Positions 37,833-47,098 of a stretch of DNA of 64,000 bases are shown one piece after another (the stretch's first letter is position 1; every line of letters starts with the position of its first letter). The stretch comes from JAGNGI01 sp035448825 (GTDB lineage Bacteria > Fidelibacterota > UBA2242): NCBI GenBank assembly GCA_035448825.1, contig DAOTJS010000004.1, positions 1 through 64,000 on the forward strand, written 5' to 3'. The notes beneath the pieces were generated by a model, which was not told where the DNA came from, did no database searches, and saw only the letters and a program-made list of their open reading frames with translations. The position numbers and the translations under genes were made by a program.

Positions 37833-40800
37833 ATGGTATTAACTGCAGAAACTCGAGAATTAGAGAAATATATAGAAGACATCTGGCAATCATTACCTAT
37901 ACCGGTCTGCTATGTAAATGCGGTTCACCTAATTATAGCCGCCGGTGCTAATTTTGAAAAGTTCTCGGGTTATGATTCAGAAGAACTGGTCGGCGTGGAG
38001 CTTGAAACCTTATTTACCGATCAGCAAGAAATTAAGAAAATAGAAGAAGAAATATTAAACGTGGGCTTTGTTTCTAATAGAGTAACAACTTTCATTACTA
38101 AAGAAAAAAAGGAAGTCCCGGTGCTTCTCTCGGCAACCGTCAGAAAAGATGAAGAGAACAATATTTTCGGTTATTTCCTATCAATGCTGGATATCACTGA
38201 GCGTAAGCAATTCGAACAAGCCCTAAAGGAAAGTGAAAAGCGATTTTCCGCTTTTATGGAGGCACTTCCTCATACCGCCTTTATCAAAACCAGCGATCAT
38301 AAATTTCTTTATATCAATAATGAAATGAAGAAGCGCTTTGGGATTGAAGAGTGGATCGGTAGAACTACTTTTGATATTTTTCCAAAGGAAATAGCCGAAA
38401 AACTAGTTGAAGCTGATAATAAGTCACTCATTGAAGGCTATCACATAGAAGAGCATATTGTCCCCGATCAAAGCGGCAAAGAATGTATCTGGGAAACTCA
38501 TACCTTTCGGATTGAGAGGGAAAATCAAGAGCCGTTAATCGGCGGCTTTTCCTTGGATATTACCGAGAAGAAGGAGGCGGAGAAAAAATTACGCGAGAAT
38601 GAAGAATTTCTAAAAAGTATTATTGAAAGTATTCAGGATGGCATCAGTATTCTAAATCCGGATTTGACAATCAATTTTACCAATGACATTATGAAAAAGT
38701 GGTACGCGGAAAACCTGCCACTTGAGGGGAAAAAATGTTATCAATGTTATCATAATATCAAGGCTCCCTGTGATCCTTGCCCAACTCTACGTTGCATTCA
38801 GTCCGGCGAAACTGAGTGGAATATTGTTCCGGGATTGCCCGGTTCGCCTATCAAGTGGATTGAATTATTCAGCTATCCTATCAAAGATCCGGATACAGGC
38901 AAAGTAACCGGAGTGGCTGAATTTGTGCGGGATATTACCAGTAAAAAGCAGGCGGAAGAAGCTTTACGGCAGTCGGAAAACAAATATAGAGAACTGGTCG
39001 AGAATATGACCGAAGGTTTAATTACGATTGACGAGAAAAAAATAGTTACCTTTGTAAATAGCAAAATTTGCCAGATGCTAGAATATAAGCCCGAAGAATT
39101 AATCGGAAGAAATATCCTCGATTTCTTTGATTCTAAGAATCAAAAGATACTGAAACAAGAATTAACCAAAAGGCCAGAAGGTACATTTTCCCGATATGAA
39201 ATTACCTTTACTACAAAATCGGGAAAGCCAATTCCAACCCTTATTTCTGGAGCTCCTAATTTTGATGATCAAGGTACATTTCGCGGGTCTTATGCCACTG
39301 TCTTAGACTTTACCGAGCGCAAGCAGGCGGAAGAAGCGTTAAGGCAGTCAGAAGAAAAATACCGCTTGATAACGGAAACTACGAGTGATCTGATTTCCTT
39401 GCATACTTTCGATTTGAAAGCGTCCTATAACTATGTAAGTCCCTCAGTTAAAAGGATTACCGGTTACGAACCGGAAGAATTGCTGGGTAAATCAGCATTC
39501 GATTATATCCATCCCGAAGATCGAAAGGGTTTGCTTAAAATATTGAAGACTTATATCGGTTATATGGTCAAAAATCTGATGACCGGGGAAAAATCAGAAT
39601 TCACGGAGACAATCGAATACCGATTCAAACATAAATCTGGAAAATGGATTTATCTCCAGAGCGTTGGCAATACTCTTGGCAAACATCTGCTATTCGTATC
39701 GAGAGACATTACTCAGCGCGTGCAGATGGAAGCCTCTCTGCGCGAGAGTGAAGAGAGATACCGCTCGGTAGTGGAAAACAGCGCTACGGGAGTTTTTGTT
39801 ATTGACGGTAATTACACTTTTGAGTTTGTTAATCAACGTCTCTGTCAAATTCTGGGGTACAATGAATCCGAAATTATCGGACATAAGTTTATGGAATTTT
39901 TAGCACCAGAGAGCGTCGAGCTGGTCCAAGATCACTATCAGCGTCGCCAGAAAGGGGAAGTAGTTCTGGCGAATTATGAATTTGAAGTAATTCGCAAAGA
40001 CGGCGAAAGACGACAGGTGGAGATTTACTCGAATGTGATCAAAGATTCTGATGGAAATCCACATACCATCGCTCAGATTCTCGACATTACGGAACGAGTA
40101 AAAGCTGAAGCTGAGCGGGATAGTCTGGAATCTCAACTGCGTCAAGCTCAGAAAATGGAGGCAATTGGACGTCTGGCTGGTGGTGTTGCTCATGATTTTA
40201 ATAATATACTAACAATTATCCTAGGTTACTCACAAATGGCGCTGATGAATTTGCAACCAGGTCAAAAATTCTATTCCCAGTTTCAAAAAATTAATGATGC
40301 CGCGCGTCGCTCGGCAAATATGATTGGTAAAATGCTGGCATTCTCGCGCCAGCAAAATGCCGAACCTCAAAGGCTCAATCTGAATACACATCTGGAATCT
40401 ACCAAAGGTTTGCTGGAAAAAATGGTGCGCGAAGACATTAGAATGAGTTTTATTCTTGGTAACGGACTTCATGATATTTATCTAGATCCGACGCAATTCG
40501 ATCAGGTAATAATGAATCTGGTGGTCAATGCGCGGGATGCGATGCCTAAAGGGGGAAGTTTGATCATTGAAACCGCCAATTTCACCTGTGATTCCGAATA
40601 TTGTTTAAAACATCATGGCTTTCAACCGGGCAACTATGTTCTGATTTCTGTCAGTGATACCGGTTGCGGAATGGATAAAGAAACCCAGGAACATATATTC
40701 GAACCGTTTTTTACGACCAAAGGAGAGGGTGAAGGAACCGGTCTTGGGCTTGCTACAGTTTACGGAATTGTCAAACAAAATCATGGATTTATCCACGTTT

Positions 40801-41273
40801 ACAGTGAACCGGGTAAAGGTGCCACATTCAAAATCTATTTCCCGGTTTATGAAGGTCAAGATGAAAAACACTATCAATTAGAAGATATAGAAAGTGTAAT
40901 GGGGCAAGAGACAATCCTGTTAGCCGAAGATGATGCCGATGTTCGCGCTTTTACCCGAAATGCGTTGCAACAATTAGGGTATCAAGTTATAGATTTTGGC
41001 GAACCAAGTGAAGCTCTTGAATATTTTGAAAAACACAGCGATGAAATTGATCTATTGATAACGGATTTGGTTATGCCGGGAATGAACGGTCAGGAATTAC
41101 ATCGCCAGATTGAACAGATTAAGCCCAGCATCAAAGTGCTCTATACATCCGGGTACACTTCCAATATCATTGCCGTTCAGGGTATTATTAAAAGAGGGAT
41201 AAATTTCCTGCAAAAACCCTTTGCGCCCGCAGTCCTAGGGAAAAAAATACGCCAAATATTGGACACGAACTAA
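37833..41273 (+). CDS. Hybrid sensor histidine kinase with six PAS domains
   Basis: 1146 residues, no membrane helix, so cytosolic. Six PAS modules lie between residues 10 and 760, each ending in a DITERKQ-type linker (for example near 120, 241, 365, 490, 630, 750). The third holds a Cys-rich insert, KKCYQCYHNIKAPCDPC, followed by PTLRC. The kinase core has the phospho-His box GRLAGGVAHDFNNIL near residue 786, N box NLVVNARDAMPKGG, and ATP lid boxes DTGCGMDKE and GEGTGLGLATVYGIV. A C-terminal receiver, residues 1026-1146, has phospho-Asp in LLITDLVMPG near 1075 and the switch YTSGYTS. No partner regulator or output domain is present. It is paired with the V4R-like gene 3 nt upstream. Confidence 0.95.
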   Translation: MVLTAETRELEKYIEDIWQSLPIPVCYVNAVHLIIAAGANFEKFSGYDSEELVGVELETLFTDQQEIKKIEEEILNVGFVSNRVTTFITKEKKEVPVLLSATVRKDEENNIFGYFLSMLDITERKQFEQALKESEKRFSAFMEALPHTAFIKTSDHKFLYINNEMKKRFGIEEWIGRTTFDIFPKEIAEKLVEADNKSLIEGYHIEEHIVPDQSGKECIWETHTFRIERENQEPLIGGFSLDITEKKEAEKKLRENEEFLKSIIESIQDGISILNPDLTINFTNDIMKKWYAENLPLEGKKCYQCYHNIKAPCDPCPTLRCIQSGETEWNIVPGLPGSPIKWIELFSYPIKDPDTGKVTGVAEFVRDITSKKQAEEALRQSENKYRELVENMTEGLITIDEKKIVTFVNSKICQMLEYKPEELIGRNILDFFDSKNQKILKQELTKRPEGTFSRYEITFTTKSGKPIPTLISGAPNFDDQGTFRGSYATVLDFTERKQAEEALRQSEEKYRLITETTSDLISLHTFDLKASYNYVSPSVKRITGYEPEELLGKSAFDYIHPEDRKGLLKILKTYIGYMVKNLMTGEKSEFTETIEYRFKHKSGKWIYLQSVGNTLGKHLLFVSRDITQRVQMEASLRESEERYRSVVENSATGVFVIDGNYTFEFVNQRLCQILGYNESEIIGHKFMEFLAPESVELVQDHYQRRQKGEVVLANYEFEVIRKDGERRQVEIYSNVIKDSDGNPHTIAQILDITERVKAEAERDSLESQLRQAQKMEAIGRLAGGVAHDFNNILTIILGYSQMALMNLQPGQKFYSQFQKINDAARRSANMIGKMLAFSRQQNAEPQRLNLNTHLESTKGLLEKMVREDIRMSFILGNGLHDIYLDPTQFDQVIMNLVVNARDAMPKGGSLIIETANFTCDSEYCLKHHGFQPGNYVLISVSDTGCGMDKETQEHIFEPFFTTKGEGEGTGLGLATVYGIVKQNHGFIHVYSEPGKGATFKIYFPVYEGQDEKHYQLEDIESVMGQETILLAEDDADVRAFTRNALQQLGYQVIDFGEPSEALEYFEKHSDEIDLLITDLVMPGMNGQELHRQIEQIKPSIKVLYTSGYTSNIIAVQGIIKRGINFLQKPFAPAVLGKKIRQILDTN

Positions 41274-41459
41274 AAGTTGTAGCAAAAAATAACCCGCGAA
41301 TTAATTCGTAGGCTAGGAAATCTAATGTTAAAACATAACCTTTCGCGACACAAATTTCACAGGTTAAACCAATGACTGTTCTCTTTTCCCAAACTTAGCC
41401 TTATGACTAATGACCAGTGACTAATGACTTAAAAAATCTTCTGGAATTATAAAATTTAA

Positions 41460-42047
41460 TTAGATATAATTCGCTGGCGGCAGGTTCTCATAAATCGCTC
41501 TTATAGTCGGGATTAACTCCTCAAAATTCAAAAAGCGATGTCCGCCGCTCTCGGAAATTATCACCTGACAATTATTTACCCTAAAATATTCCGCCGCTTT
41601 TCGGTAGTCCAGCAGTTCATCATCCCGATTGAGAAAAACGAACAGGTTCTGGGGATTGATTGTTTGGGGTGAGTGGTAAAGGGCACGAATCTCAGAAGTA
41701 AATTTCTGACACCAGGCCGCCAGCGGGCTATTATCAATTTCGCCGGGATTATCATCTGGTAGGTAAGTATCGCCGATAGGGTCAACTGTCGGGTTCAGCA
41801 GAATTGCCGGGAAACCATATTCCTGATTCAAATGCAAAGCATAAAACCCACCTAAACTGGATCCGACCAATAAGATGCGAGAATCATTCCCGGCTTTTCG
41901 AATATTCTCGATTATCGTTTCAATCGCCGCCGCTGGCTCCAACGGTAAATCCGGCGCTAATATCATTTTATCGGTAAAATGCGCCCGTAAAATCTGGGCT
42001 TTGGTAGCCTGTCCCGAACTACCGAATCCATGACAATATATCAACAT
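41460..42047 (-). CDS. YqiA-type alpha/beta-hydrolase (esterase)
   Basis: 195 residues. The fold begins MLIYCHGFGSS, then a nucleophile elbow LLVGSSLGGFYAL with Ser near residue 65. Asp is expected in FLNRDDELLDY near 150 and His in ESGGHRFLNFEEL near 176, completing the triad. The length and the short single-domain layout match the YqiA/UPF0227 esterase family. It lies 7 nt after the dCMP deaminase stop, suggesting a two-gene unit. Natural substrate unknown. An in-frame alternative start was not seen. Confidence 0.85.
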   Translation of the reverse strand: MLIYCHGFGSSGQATKAQILRAHFTDKMILAPDLPLEPAAAIETIIENIRKAGNDSRILLVGSSLGGFYALHLNQEYGFPAILLNPTVDPIGDTYLPDDNPGEIDNSPLAAWCQKFTSEIRALYHSPQTINPQNLFVFLNRDDELLDYRKAAEYFRVNNCQVIISESGGHRFLNFEELIPTIRAIYENLPPANYI

Positions 42048-42054
42048 TTAAATC

Positions 42055-42567
42055 TCAAGAATTACTATTCTGCTTATCAACCGGATGAACCTTCCAATCA
42101 ACAGACGGTTCGACAATTTCGATTTGCCGATCCGGTTTGCGCATCACAACTCTTTCGATCTTAGCATTTGCAATAATTGCCTTGCACTGATCGCAAATAA
42201 ACTTATGACCAACGACATAAATAGTAGCGCCGGCGGTAGCTTGACCATTACGAGCCGCTAGAACGACGGCATTGGATTCGGCATGCGAACCTACCGCCCG
42301 ACACCGTTCCAACTGCGTCCCGGACTTGATCTTATGTCGGTCGCGGTAACAATAGCCGATTTCCATACAATTCGGCTGGTTGGTTGGCGCTCCGTTATAA
42401 CCGGTGGAGACGATCACTTTGTCGCGCACAATCACCGCGCCGACTTTATTCCGGAAGCAGGTTGAACGACTTGCCACCATTTCGGCAATATCCAGGAAAT
42501 ATTCGTCCCAGGTTTTGCGAATTGGCTGAGGTGATTTCGACTCCGATGACTTTTTATTTTTCTGCAT
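42055..42567 (-). CDS. dCMP/cytidine deaminase family protein (ComEB-like)
   Basis: 170 residues from the ATG at 42567; an upstream TTG would add nine residues. Zinc-dependent deaminases of this type convert dCMP to dUMP. The first zinc motif is SHAESNAVV (HAE), and the second is FICDQCKAII (Cys-x-x-Cys), with Ile where Pro is usual. The N-terminal SWDEYF-like start here reads TWDEYFLDIAEMVASRSTC. KVGAVIVRDKVIVSTGYNGAP is highly conserved in the family. The ribosome site is weak. The gene is followed by the esterase at 41460-42047. Active-site residues appear intact. Confidence 0.9.
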   Translation of the reverse strand: MQKNKKSSESKSPQPIRKTWDEYFLDIAEMVASRSTCFRNKVGAVIVRDKVIVSTGYNGAPTNQPNCMEIGYCYRDRHKIKSGTQLERCRAVGSHAESNAVVLAARNGQATAGATIYVVGHKFICDQCKAIIANAKIERVVMRKPDRQIEIVEPSVDWKVHPVDKQNSNS

Positions 42568-42667
42568 TGTGAATATCGTTCTCCATTTGGGCAAAATATA
42601 CGAAAGCCTAAACCAGAAATGAAGGAAATCGTTAAAAGACTGAGGTCGAGGCTAAGAAAAGAGGAAA

Positions 42668-42820
42668 TGTCACCCTGAGCTTTAAAGTCACTCTGAGCTT
42701 GTCGAAGAGTGACACTATTGCTTATCCTATGCCTATCAAGTAACTCATGCTTCGATGAACTCATGCTTCGATAAACTCAGCATGACACAGTAAGTCACCC
42801 TGAGTCCATCGAAGGGTGAC
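42668..42820. repeat. REP/BIME-like palindrome array A
   Basis: Contains the palindromes GTCACTCTGAGCTTGTCGAAGAGTGAC and GTCACCCTGAG...TCGAAGGGTGAC, plus TCATGCT-TCGATAAACTC-AGCATGA. A constant spacer with GCTTATCCTATGCCTATCAAG separates the parts. It overlaps the 3' end of the GIY-YIG gene, whose last eight residues and TGA stop lie in the final palindrome (42795-42820). Confidence 0.9.
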
Positions 42821-43115
42821 AGTCCTTCCTTTTCCAATAAGCCACTGATAGTTCTGGCAATTTATCCCATTCACCGTTAATCAATGCTTCTTTTTTGGCT
42901 CTTCTCCATCCTTTTATTTTCTTCTCATTCTCAATAGCAGACATAATATCCATTTCTTCTGAACACCATGCCAGCTTTACCGGTAGCCGGGAATGAATAT
43001 AACCTTTTACAAAGCCGGATTGATGTTCGTAAAGTCTCCTTTCTGGATTATTGGTTACCCCGGTATAATAGGAACCGTCTGAACATTCAAGTATGTAAAC
43101 AAATCCTGTTTTCAC
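42795..43115 (-). CDS. Small GIY-YIG nuclease-domain protein
   Basis: 106 residues with a GTG start at 43115, no better in-frame start and no clear ribosome site. The GIY-YIG pair is FVYILECSDGSYYTGVTNN (VYI and YTG). The catalytic Arg is in NPERRLYEHQSG, the Glu in SAIENEKKIKGW, and a Lys/Arg cluster follows. Size and layout match the single-domain YhbQ/UPF0213-type proteins. The final residues CHPSMDSG and the stop are encoded by array A, so the natural C-terminus has been replaced or extended by the repeat. Arrays A and B bracket the gene. A link between nuclease and repeats is inference. Confidence 0.85.
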   Translation of the reverse strand: MKTGFVYILECSDGSYYTGVTNNPERRLYEHQSGFVKGYIHSRLPVKLAWCSEEMDIMSAIENEKKIKGWRRAKKEALINGEWDKLPELSVAYWKRKDCHPSMDSG

Positions 43116-43134
43116 AATTTATTCGGCTATCCTT

Positions 43135-43374
43135 CAATGCTTCGATAAACTCATGCTTCGATAAACTCAGGATGACAGGAAAACTCACAATGTCACCCTG
43201 AGTGTGTCGAAGAGTGACAATATCGCTTATCCTATATCTATCAAGTAACTCATCCTTCGATGAACTCAGGATGACGATGAACTCATGCTTCGATGAACTC
43301 ATGCTTCGATGAACTCATGCTTCGATGAACTCAGCATGACATAGTAAGTCACCCTGAGTCCATCGAAGGGTGAC
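43135..43374. repeat. REP/BIME-like palindrome array B with 16-bp tandem half-sites
   Basis: Same composite order as array A: GTCACCCTGAG unit, spacer GCTTATCCTATATCTATCAAG, TCATCCT-type palindrome, then GTCACCCTGAGTCCATCGAAGGGTGAC. At 43276-43330 one arm, GAACTCATGCTTCGAT, is repeated three times in a 16-base period before the matching right arm AGCATGAC. Confidence 0.9.
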
Positions 43375-43740
43375 CTAAAACAATCAGTTACATAAATAAC
43401 GCCGGCAACAAAGTCAATCAGGTAAATTCTTTACTTAATTAACACCATCTTCTTGATTTCGCTAAAGCGCTTACTTTTATTACTCATATCCAGAACCTCT
43501 AACCGGTAAAAATACAACCCACTGGTAAAATCTGCGCGAGGGCTGAATTTCATAGTATAAACTCCAGGACTCTTGATGCCATCTTCTAGCGTAAGTACTT
43601 TCTGACCAATAAGATTGTAAACCTCGATCTTAACTAGTGACTGTGAACTGAGCGAATAGGTTATCGTAGTCGCTGAGTTGAACGGATTGGGATAGTTCTG
43701 AGATAGAGAGTAAAACGGTATTTTCATTTCTTCTTCATTA
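43371..43740. repeat. Duplicated 3' block, copy 1 (tail and downstream of SBBP gene)
   Basis: This stretch, which codes for the sorting domain and includes 55 bases after the stop, is nearly identical to 47095-47465. Only a few substitutions are seen over about 370 bases. Confidence 0.9.
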
Positions 43741-46598
43741 ATCTTAGTTCCATTCGAGCTATACTTAATCGTGGTGTAAACGCTCCAGGTGTAAACGCCC
43801 CAGTAATATCCTTCACTATTTCCAGTAACAAAAACATTTCCATAACCGTCAACAGCAATATCTGCAGCCAAATAATAAACATTTCCTTGTCCATTATATC
43901 GAGCTACCCATTGCTCTTCGCCATTTGAGTTGTACTTCACGGTCGCATAATCATTATTTGTTCCTGAGCCTTCGCTTCTTCCGGTAACATAAACATTGCC
44001 AGAACCATCGATGGCAAGAGCTTTAGCCTCGTCCCAATCATTTCTTGGTCCATTATACCTTGCTACCCACTGCTCTTCGCCATTTGAACTATACTTAATA
44101 GTCGCGTAATCAGGCAATAATTCTGAACCATAACTATATCCCGTAACATAAACATTGCCAGAACCATCAATAGCAAGAGCATTGGCATAGTCCCAAGAAT
44201 TTCCCGGTCCATTATACCTTACTACCCATTGCTCTTCGCCATTTGAGTTGTACTTCACGGTCGCATAATCATCACCTGTTTCTGAACCAGAACTACATCC
44301 AGTAACATAAACATTGCCAGAACCATCAATAGCAAGAGCATAGGCCTCGTCATCATAATTTCCTGGTCCATTATACCTTGCTACCCACTTCTCTTCACCA
44401 TTTGAACTATACTTAATAGTAGCGTAATCATGCCTTGATTCTGAACCCTTACTATATCCGGTAACATAAACATTGCCAGAACCATCAATAGCAAGAGCAT
44501 AGGCCTCGTCATCATAATTTCCTGGTCCATTATACCTTGCTACCCATTGCTCTTCGCCATTTGAGTTATATTTAATAGTCGCATAATCATAATCTGTTCC
44601 TGAGCCTTCACTATATCCGGTAACATAAACATTGCCAGAACCATCAATAGCAAGAGCATTGGCATAGTCACAAAAATTTCCCGGTCCATTATATCGGGCT
44701 ACCCACTGCTCTTCACCATTTGAGTTGTACTTCACGGTCGCATAATCATCATCTGTTCCTGAACCTTCGCTTCTACCGGTAACATAAACATTGCCAGAAC
44801 CATCAATAGCAATAGCCTGAGCTTTATCATAAGAATTTCCCGGTCCATTATATCGGGCTACCCACTGCTCTTCACCATTTGAGTTGTACTTCACGGTCGC
44901 ATAATCATCATCTGTTCCTGAACCTTCGCTTCTACCGGTAACATAAACATTGCCAGAACCATCAATAGCAATAGCCTGAGCTTTATCATAAGAATTTCCC
45001 GGTCCATTATATCGAGCTACCCACTGCTCTTCACCATTTGAGTTGTACTTCACGGTCGCATAATCATAATCTGTTCCTGAGCCATAGCTTTCTCCGGTAA
45101 CATAAACATTGCCAGAACCATCAATAGCAATAGCATTGGCATAGTCCAAAGAATTTCCCGGTCCATTATATCGGGCTACCCATTGCTCTTCACCATTGGA
45201 GTTGTACTTCACGGTCGCATAATCAACAACTGTTTCTGAACCATAGCTATATCCGGTAACATAAACATTCCCAGAACCATCAATAGCAATAGCCTGAGCT
45301 TCATCATAAGAGTTTCCTGGTCTATTATATCGGGCTACCCATTGCTCTTCACCATTTGAGTTGTACTTCACGGTCGCATAATCCTCTTCTGTTTCTGAAC
45401 CATAGCTATATCCGGTAACATAAACATTGCTAGAACCATCAATTGCAATAGCATAGGCATCGTCACAAAAATTTCCTGGGCCATTATATCGGGCTACCCA
45501 TTGCTCTTCACCATTGGAGTTGTACTTCACGGTCGCATAATCATAATCTGTTCCTGAGCCATAGCTTTCTCCGGTAACATAAACATTGCCAGAACCATCA
45601 ATAGCAAGAGCTTCTGCATAGTCACAAAAATTTCCTGGTCCATTATATCGGGCTACCCATTGCTCTTCACCATTTGAGTTATATTTAATAGTCGCATAAT
45701 CATAATCTGTTCCTGAGCCTTCACTATATCCGGTAACATAAACATTGCCAGAACCATCAATAGCAAGAGCATTGGCATAGTCACAAAAATTTCCCGGTCC
45801 ATTATATCGGGCTACCCACTGCTCTTCACCATTTGAGTTGTACTTCACGGTCGCATAATCATCATATGTTCCTGAGCCATAGCTATATCCGGTAACATAC
45901 ACATTGCCAGAGCCATCAATAGCAAGAGCATTGGCATAGTCATCAGTATTTCCTGGTCCATTATATCGGGCTACCCACTGCTCTTCGCCATTTGAGTTAT
46001 ATTTAATAGTCGCATAATCATAATATGTTCCCGAACAATCGCTTTCTCCGGTAACATAAACATTGCCAAAACTGTCAATAGCCAGAGCAGATGCAAAATC
46101 ATCTCCTCCATTATCATACCTAACCGCCCAGATTGTATTACCAGAATTGTCATATTTTACAGTAAAATAATCTACTCCAAATGGTAGTCCTGTACTATAC
46201 CCGGTAACATAGATATAACCCTGATTATCAACGGCAATATCAGTTGCGACATCCTTGGCTGGATCCAGTCCAGAGGCATAGTGCCTTACCCATTCCGGTT
46301 CCTTATTAGTAGTTGAGGTACTCTGGAGATTGAGAACAGAAGTAGCATCTCGAGACCCAGAAGGATAGGGATCTCTATAAGGTTGTTCGTCTGAGCGTTC
46401 GACTGAGCTCACGCCTTGGTCCATCGGAAACTTAGGATGATGATGCCGGTTAAAATGTTCACTTTTCTCTAATCGCTCTTCCGAAAATCGGGAATGATGT
46501 GGTGAGTCTATCAAACTACGATTTGCCGGTGACTCCTGGGAATGGGCTACAAGTCCTGCCAAAACAAAAACAACTAATGAAACAAAATACCTTTTCAT
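43431..46598 (-). CDS. Secreted SBBP-repeat protein with T9SS type A sorting domain
   Basis: 1055 residues. A signal peptide ends LVAHSQE, followed by a 90-residue linker shared with the neighbour at 47156-49522. The core is sixteen SBBP beta-propeller repeats of about 53 residues, with DGSGNVYVTGYS, DYATVKYNSNGEEQW and VARYNGPGN as the constant parts. Variation is confined to a few positions after VTG, after GS, and after GPGN. The C-terminal 90 residues are a type A sorting domain: YSLSQNYPNPFNSATTITYS, GQKVLTLEDGIKSPGVY and SGLYFYRLE. This directs export through the type IX system and attachment at the cell surface. Likely adhesive or binding; ligand unknown. Flanked by REP-like arrays B and C. 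Confidence 0.92.
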   Translation of the reverse strand: MKRYFVSLVVFVLAGLVAHSQESPANRSLIDSPHHSRFSEERLEKSEHFNRHHHPKFPMDQGVSSVERSDEQPYRDPYPSGSRDATSVLNLQSTSTTNKEPEWVRHYASGLDPAKDVATDIAVDNQGYIYVTGYSTGLPFGVDYFTVKYDNSGNTIWAVRYDNGGDDFASALAIDSFGNVYVTGESDCSGTYYDYATIKYNSNGEEQWVARYNGPGNTDDYANALAIDGSGNVYVTGYSYGSGTYDDYATVKYNSNGEEQWVARYNGPGNFCDYANALAIDGSGNVYVTGYSEGSGTDYDYATIKYNSNGEEQWVARYNGPGNFCDYAEALAIDGSGNVYVTGESYGSGTDYDYATVKYNSNGEEQWVARYNGPGNFCDDAYAIAIDGSSNVYVTGYSYGSETEEDYATVKYNSNGEEQWVARYNRPGNSYDEAQAIAIDGSGNVYVTGYSYGSETVVDYATVKYNSNGEEQWVARYNGPGNSLDYANAIAIDGSGNVYVTGESYGSGTDYDYATVKYNSNGEEQWVARYNGPGNSYDKAQAIAIDGSGNVYVTGRSEGSGTDDDYATVKYNSNGEEQWVARYNGPGNSYDKAQAIAIDGSGNVYVTGRSEGSGTDDDYATVKYNSNGEEQWVARYNGPGNFCDYANALAIDGSGNVYVTGYSEGSGTDYDYATIKYNSNGEEQWVARYNGPGNYDDEAYALAIDGSGNVYVTGYSKGSESRHDYATIKYSSNGEEKWVARYNGPGNYDDEAYALAIDGSGNVYVTGCSSGSETGDDYATVKYNSNGEEQWVVRYNGPGNSWDYANALAIDGSGNVYVTGYSYGSELLPDYATIKYSSNGEEQWVARYNGPRNDWDEAKALAIDGSGNVYVTGRSEGSGTNNDYATVKYNSNGEEQWVARYNGQGNVYYLAADIAVDGYGNVFVTGNSEGYYWGVYTWSVYTTIKYSSNGTKINEEEMKIPFYSLSQNYPNPFNSATTITYSLSSQSLVKIEVYNLIGQKVLTLEDGIKSPGVYTMKFSPRADFTSGLYFYRLEVLDMSNKSKRFSEIKKMVLIK

Positions 46599-46864
46599 AA
46601 CATACCTACTCTATAATTTGTTAAACTTTTCAACTGACTAACTTCAGGTAAGTAAAGTAAATAGACAGCACTATTCGCCTTCCTACCGAGCCTCAAAGTA
46701 ATTTTATAAGTGAAACTTCCTGCCATGCTTTTTTCTTTTTATAATATTACTAATATTTAGAACTAATTCAAGCTTTTAATTGATATTTTTGGACTTCAAG
46801 AGGACTTTTAGAAGGTTATCGTTTATCTATTCTCAAGGCATGGGCGTTGGCACGAAATAAATCG
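46330..46864. repeat. Duplicated 5' block, copy 1 (signal region and upstream of SBBP gene)
   Basis: The first about 90 codons and about 265 bases upstream of the start match 49255-49789 with few changes. The non-coding half, which includes TATAATATTAC and a TTGGACTTCAAG stretch, holds any promoter of the gene. No other gene is visible in it. Confidence 0.88.
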
Positions 46865-47098
46865 CCATGCTTCGATAAACTCATCCTTCGATAAACTCAG
46901 GATGACATCCTTAGTATCATTCTGAGAAATGTCACCCTGAGCTCTAATGTCACTCTGAGCCTGTCGAAGAGTGACATTATCGCTTATCCTATGCCTATCA
47001 AGTAACTCATCCTTCGATAAACTCAGGATGACGATAAACTCATGCTTCGATAAACTCAGCATGACATAGTAAGTCACCCTGAGTCCATCGAAGGGTGA
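46865..47098. repeat. REP/BIME-like palindrome array C
   Basis: Same composite as arrays A and B, including the spacer GCTTATCCTATGCCTATCAAG and the last palindrome GTCACCCTGAGTCCATCGAAGGGTGAC. It opens with ATGCTTCGATAAACTCATCC, as array D does. It separates the two sorting-domain genes. Confidence 0.92.

Noticed and set aside
41400..41430. GACTAATGACCAGTGACTAATGACT repeat as a regulatory site
   Set aside because: The short motif also occurs once near 6913, but it is too short and simple to support a function.
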